Source of the DNA: Flavobacterium sp. CECT 9288
GTDB lineage: Bacteria > Bacteroidota > Bacteroidia > Flavobacteriales > Flavobacteriaceae
Direction: 5' to 3'
Assembly (NCBI RefSeq): GCF_918731615.1
Contig: NZ_OU957226.1
Span: 2,977,501 to 3,041,500, forward strand
Length of the DNA: 64,000 bases
Below are positions 61,317-64,000 of the stretch, piece by piece. How positions within the stretch are numbered: the stretch's first letter is position 1; each line of letters starts with the position of its first letter. Under the pieces are notes generated by a model, which saw only the letters and a list, made by a program, of their open reading frames with translations, was not told where the DNA came from and ran no database searches. Made by a program: the position numbers and the translations under genes.

Positions 61317-64000
61317 CTATTTCACCACTTGTACCCAAAACCCTTTCGTTCTTGCCAAAAACGTATTGTCATACATTGCTTCGCATTGCAATCCAGGCAA
61401 ATAATACGTTCCTAAATAAGAGGCATTCAGCAATATTCTGAACGTTTTTACTTCTCCAGCTTTCAATCCAAAATAGAAATTAGTTCTATCATCGCGAATA
61501 TCAATATAATCAGCTACGTTATTGGTGGCGTCTCCATAATCAGTGAAACGAGTGTTTACAATCTCGAAACCAGAAGGCAAAATTTGTGACAACGCCACAT
61601 TTTCTACACGTTCATTTTTTAGGTTTTTAACCGTAACCTCAGCAACAAACTCAGTTCCTTGATTGATTTTAGACACATCGATAACGCCTCCTTTTCGGTT
61701 TTTGAAAACAATTGAAGCCGAAACATTACTCTGAATCGCTTTTTCTTGTCCAATTGGAAGAATTCCAGTATTCAACACACGAACGTACAATCTATTCTTT
61801 CTATTGTTTTTTAGAGTCACACTATTCGAACCCGTTTTAACTACTAAACTTCGGTCTGCGATGGTTTTTGTTGTTTTTATTGATTGTGCTTTTCCGTCTT
61901 TACTGAACTGGACATCGATTCCTTTTGGACCATTACTCACAGAAAACTTTGCCATTGCATACAAACCATACGCCGTAGTTTGCGTACTCATCCATTGGTC
62001 GCTAGACATGTCTTTGGCTAATTTTGTTGCCATTGCAAATGCTTTTTGCTTTTGCCCAAGCAATAACAAAGTTTCTAGAGCCATGGCACGATTCCTATCA
62101 GCAGAACCATAATAGTAATAATTATAGTTGGAATTGTCATCAATTGAAGTATTCAGCAACAACGATAAACCTGCCGATTTTTGCCCTGCCAATACATACG
62201 CCGAAGCCAAACGCAATTTACTTTCGTTCGAAATTCCTTTGGTTTCACGCAATCTGTTCATCGAAGACAAATCGGGAGCTCCTGCCAACGCTAATGTGTA
62301 TAAACGATACGATTGTGCCAAATCATTTCCATAACTCGGCATAAATCGCCATTGTTTGGCTTCTTTTTGTTGATACGAAATCCATTTTGATTTGAAATTG
62401 ATCGGCAAGAAATACCCTTTTTTCTCTGCTTCAATCATAAAATGTCCCGCATACGAAGTACCCCAATCATCGGCGACGGTTCCTCCTTGCCAGTATGCCA
62501 TTCCCCCATTCGATAATTGAAAACCTCCCAAACGAGTAATTCCAGCGGTCACATTTTTTTGAATTAATTGCTGACGCGTAGCATCCAAATCGACAATATC
62601 ATTTAAATACAATTGTGGAAAAACTGACGAAGTCGTTTGCTCGACACAACCGTGAGGATATTGAATCAGATATTGTAATCGCCCGTTTAAATTGATCGTT
62701 GGCATTGAGGAAACCTCCAGTTTTGCCTTATTACTTCCCGAAACACCAAATGTTTTCCACGAAATAGTTTTAGTACTATTCGGTTCCAAAATCACATCAG
62801 TAAATGTATTGGTCACTGGATTCGGATTGGTCATATCGATCTCTACATCATACACTGATTTTTCCTTACCCGAAGTTGCGACGATCTGCACTTTCCCAAT
62901 TCCGGTGACAGAACCTACGGCCAAATTGAAATAGGCCATTTTTTCGTCAGGCTGAGCAAATGACAATTTTTGAGTGGCGCTGCCTATAACTTTTAATCCG
63001 TTGTTCGTTTTAATCTGAACGGTAACATTTTTGATGTTTTTTTCCATGGCAAAAACAGTCACCGGAATTGTCACTTTCTCGGATGGAGAGATTTTTCTTG
63101 GCAACGAAGCCAAAACCATCAAAGGACTGCGAACCGGAGTCGCTTTTTCGGCACTTCCGTACGCACTTGAAGTTGCATCGCCAGCCACGATCATTGTTTT
63201 TACGGAGCCAATGTACTTCGGTAATTTTACCTGATGGGTTTTGGTTTGTCCTTTTTCTAATTTAAAAGGTCCCATATAAATTACAACCGGTTTGAAACGA
63301 TTGGCTTTTTTGGCTTTTCCACCACCCAGATCTTGGTCACCACCAATACTGAAAATCTGATTTACTTTTCCGCCGTACGCTCCAATCACATCATCATAAA
63401 TATCCCATGTTTTTACACCCAAAGCTTCACGAACATAGAAACTATCCCAAGCATTTGGCGCTTTGAAACGAGTTAAATCCAATAATCCTTCATCAACAAT
63501 AGCAATGGTGTAGGTCATTGCTTTTCCAGATTGTTCGCTCACTTTTATAGCGAATGATTGCTCCGGACGCAAGACATCAGGCATTACTAATTTGGGAGCA
63601 AGAATGGTGTTTTTATCAACCACTTCAATGGGCACAATTCCATACATTCGGATTGGCGAATCATTTTTGGTTGAAGCATGTGGTTGCAAAAGCGTAATAT
63701 TAAAATACACATTTGGAGCCATAGCAGCCGTAATGGGAATAGTAACTTTGGTTTCTCCTTTTTGGGTCTTCGCCCAAAGAGTCTGCACTACTTTTGAACC
63801 ATTTTCAATAGAGATAAAAGCTCGTCCTCCTGCACTAGATGGAAACGAAATTTGAGCATTTTCACCCACTGCATACTTCTCCTTATCCGTAGAAAACACT
63901 AACATATTCGCCGTAGCAGCATCTGTATTTCTAGTTTTTCCAGACCATGTTGGCCAATCGATATTTACCGTCAAAGCCGTTGCGTGTCCGCCAACAGCAT
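61317..64000 (-). CDS. Bacterial alpha-2-macroglobulin family protein (cut by window edge)
   Basis: The frame is open to the window edge, so the start lies beyond 64000; about 894 C-terminal codons are seen. They include macroglobulin beta domains (VMPDVLRPEQSFAIKVSEQSGKAMTYTIAIVDEGLLDLTRFKAPNAWDSFY), then the thioester motif in YPHGCVEQTTSS (CxEQ). An alpha/alpha toroid domain follows (GGFQLSNGGMAYWQGGTVADDWGTSYAGHFMIEA), then a C-terminal receptor-like domain ending in the lever strand. Bacterial A2M traps proteases in the periplasm and is encoded with PBP1C as a cell-wall repair and defence pair. The thioester Cys is kept, so covalent trapping should be possible. Confidence 0.92.
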   Translation of the reverse strand, partial: AVGGHATALTVNIDWPTWSGKTRNTDAATANMLVFSTDKEKYAVGENAQISFPSSAGGRAFISIENGSKVVQTLWAKTQKGETKVTIPITAAMAPNVYFNITLLQPHASTKNDSPIRMYGIVPIEVVDKNTILAPKLVMPDVLRPEQSFAIKVSEQSGKAMTYTIAIVDEGLLDLTRFKAPNAWDSFYVREALGVKTWDIYDDVIGAYGGKVNQIFSIGGDQDLGGGKAKKANRFKPVVIYMGPFKLEKGQTKTHQVKLPKYIGSVKTMIVAGDATSSAYGSAEKATPVRSPLMVLASLPRKISPSEKVTIPVTVFAMEKNIKNVTVQIKTNNGLKVIGSATQKLSFAQPDEKMAYFNLAVGSVTGIGKVQIVATSGKEKSVYDVEIDMTNPNPVTNTFTDVILEPNSTKTISWKTFGVSGSNKAKLEVSSMPTINLNGRLQYLIQYPHGCVEQTTSSVFPQLYLNDIVDLDATRQQLIQKNVTAGITRLGGFQLSNGGMAYWQGGTVADDWGTSYAGHFMIEAEKKGYFLPINFKSKWISYQQKEAKQWRFMPSYGNDLAQSYRLYTLALAGAPDLSSMNRLRETKGISNESKLRLASAYVLAGQKSAGLSLLLNTSIDDNSNYNYYYYGSADRNRAMALETLLLLGQKQKAFAMATKLAKDMSSDQWMSTQTTAYGLYAMAKFSVSNGPKGIDVQFSKDGKAQSIKTTKTIADRSLVVKTGSNSVTLKNNRKNRLYVRVLNTGILPIGQEKAIQSNVSASIVFKNRKGGVIDVSKINQGTEFVAEVTVKNLKNERVENVALSQILPSGFEIVNTRFTDYGDATNNVADYIDIRDDRTNFYFGLKAGEVKTFRILLNASYLGTYYLPGLQCEAMYDNTFLARTKGFWVQVVK

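Overview
The window looks like a chromosomal segment of a low-GC Bacteroidota species, most likely Flavobacterium or a close relative. The evidence is: many promoters with the Bacteroidota -7 box TAnnTTTG and a TTTG/TTG -33 box; few Shine-Dalgarno sites; the gliding lipoprotein gene gldD; GLPGLI and OM-barrel genes; a bacterial GGGP synthase; ribosomal protein L21 with a helix-hairpin-helix tail; and AT-rich intergenic DNA full of short palindromic repeats. Most genes are housekeeping. No integrase, transposase, rRNA operon or CRISPR array was seen.

Layout. 1-3.0 kb: the rimP-nusA-infB operon (minus strand, infB cut by the window edge), with a terminator-like hairpin in its leader. 3.1-11.7 kb: a tandem universal stress protein, tRNA-Gln(TTG), a large DUF2723 membrane protein, a polysaccharide deacetylase, a cysteine-free thioredoxin-fold protein, a membrane-anchored metallophosphoesterase and an exported repeat-type protein. 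11.9-16 kb: polA and a LacI-type regulator. 16.2-19.1 kb: rplM-rpsI-rpsB-tsf, with a structured region before rpsB. 19.3-20.5 kb: a YhhQ-type transporter and tag. 20.5-27.9 kb: a complete thiamine operon behind a TPP riboswitch (thiS, thiC, a ThiE/TenI-like gene, thiD, thiE, thiG, thiH, thiF). 28-32.4 kb: aat, a DUF3127 protein with an SSB-like tip, a flavin reductase-like protein, an orphan histidine kinase, a HIT protein and greA (again with a terminator-like leader hairpin).

32.5-40.5 kb: a degenerate Rieske-like lipoprotein, a TonB-receptor remnant, a TonB receptor behind a second TPP riboswitch (so probably a thiamine transporter), arfB, a NadR-like ATPase fused to DUF4301, pnuC, GGGP synthase and a phosphopantetheinyl transferase. 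40.7-49.9 kb: ahcY, two secreted proteins of unknown function, rpmA/rplU, an M16 peptidase pair (one active, one lacking the zinc motif), an EamA transporter and a metal-binding lipoprotein. 50-56.2 kb: gldD, ssb and mutY. A 4-kb three-gene island (small exported protein, GLPGLI protein, OM-barrel protein) has split mutY from ssb and is flanked by a perfect 37-bp direct repeat of the mutY 3' end. 56.3-64 kb: HU, a 30-residue basic protein, RNase G, PBP1C and an alpha-2-macroglobulin (cut by the window edge).

The strongest leads are the island in the mutY 3' end, an out-of-frame T7 tract at the mutY start, terminator-like hairpins in the leaders of two transcription-factor operons (rimP-nusA-infB and greA), the probable structured rpsB leader, and a dispersed family of palindromic repeats with at least six copies here.
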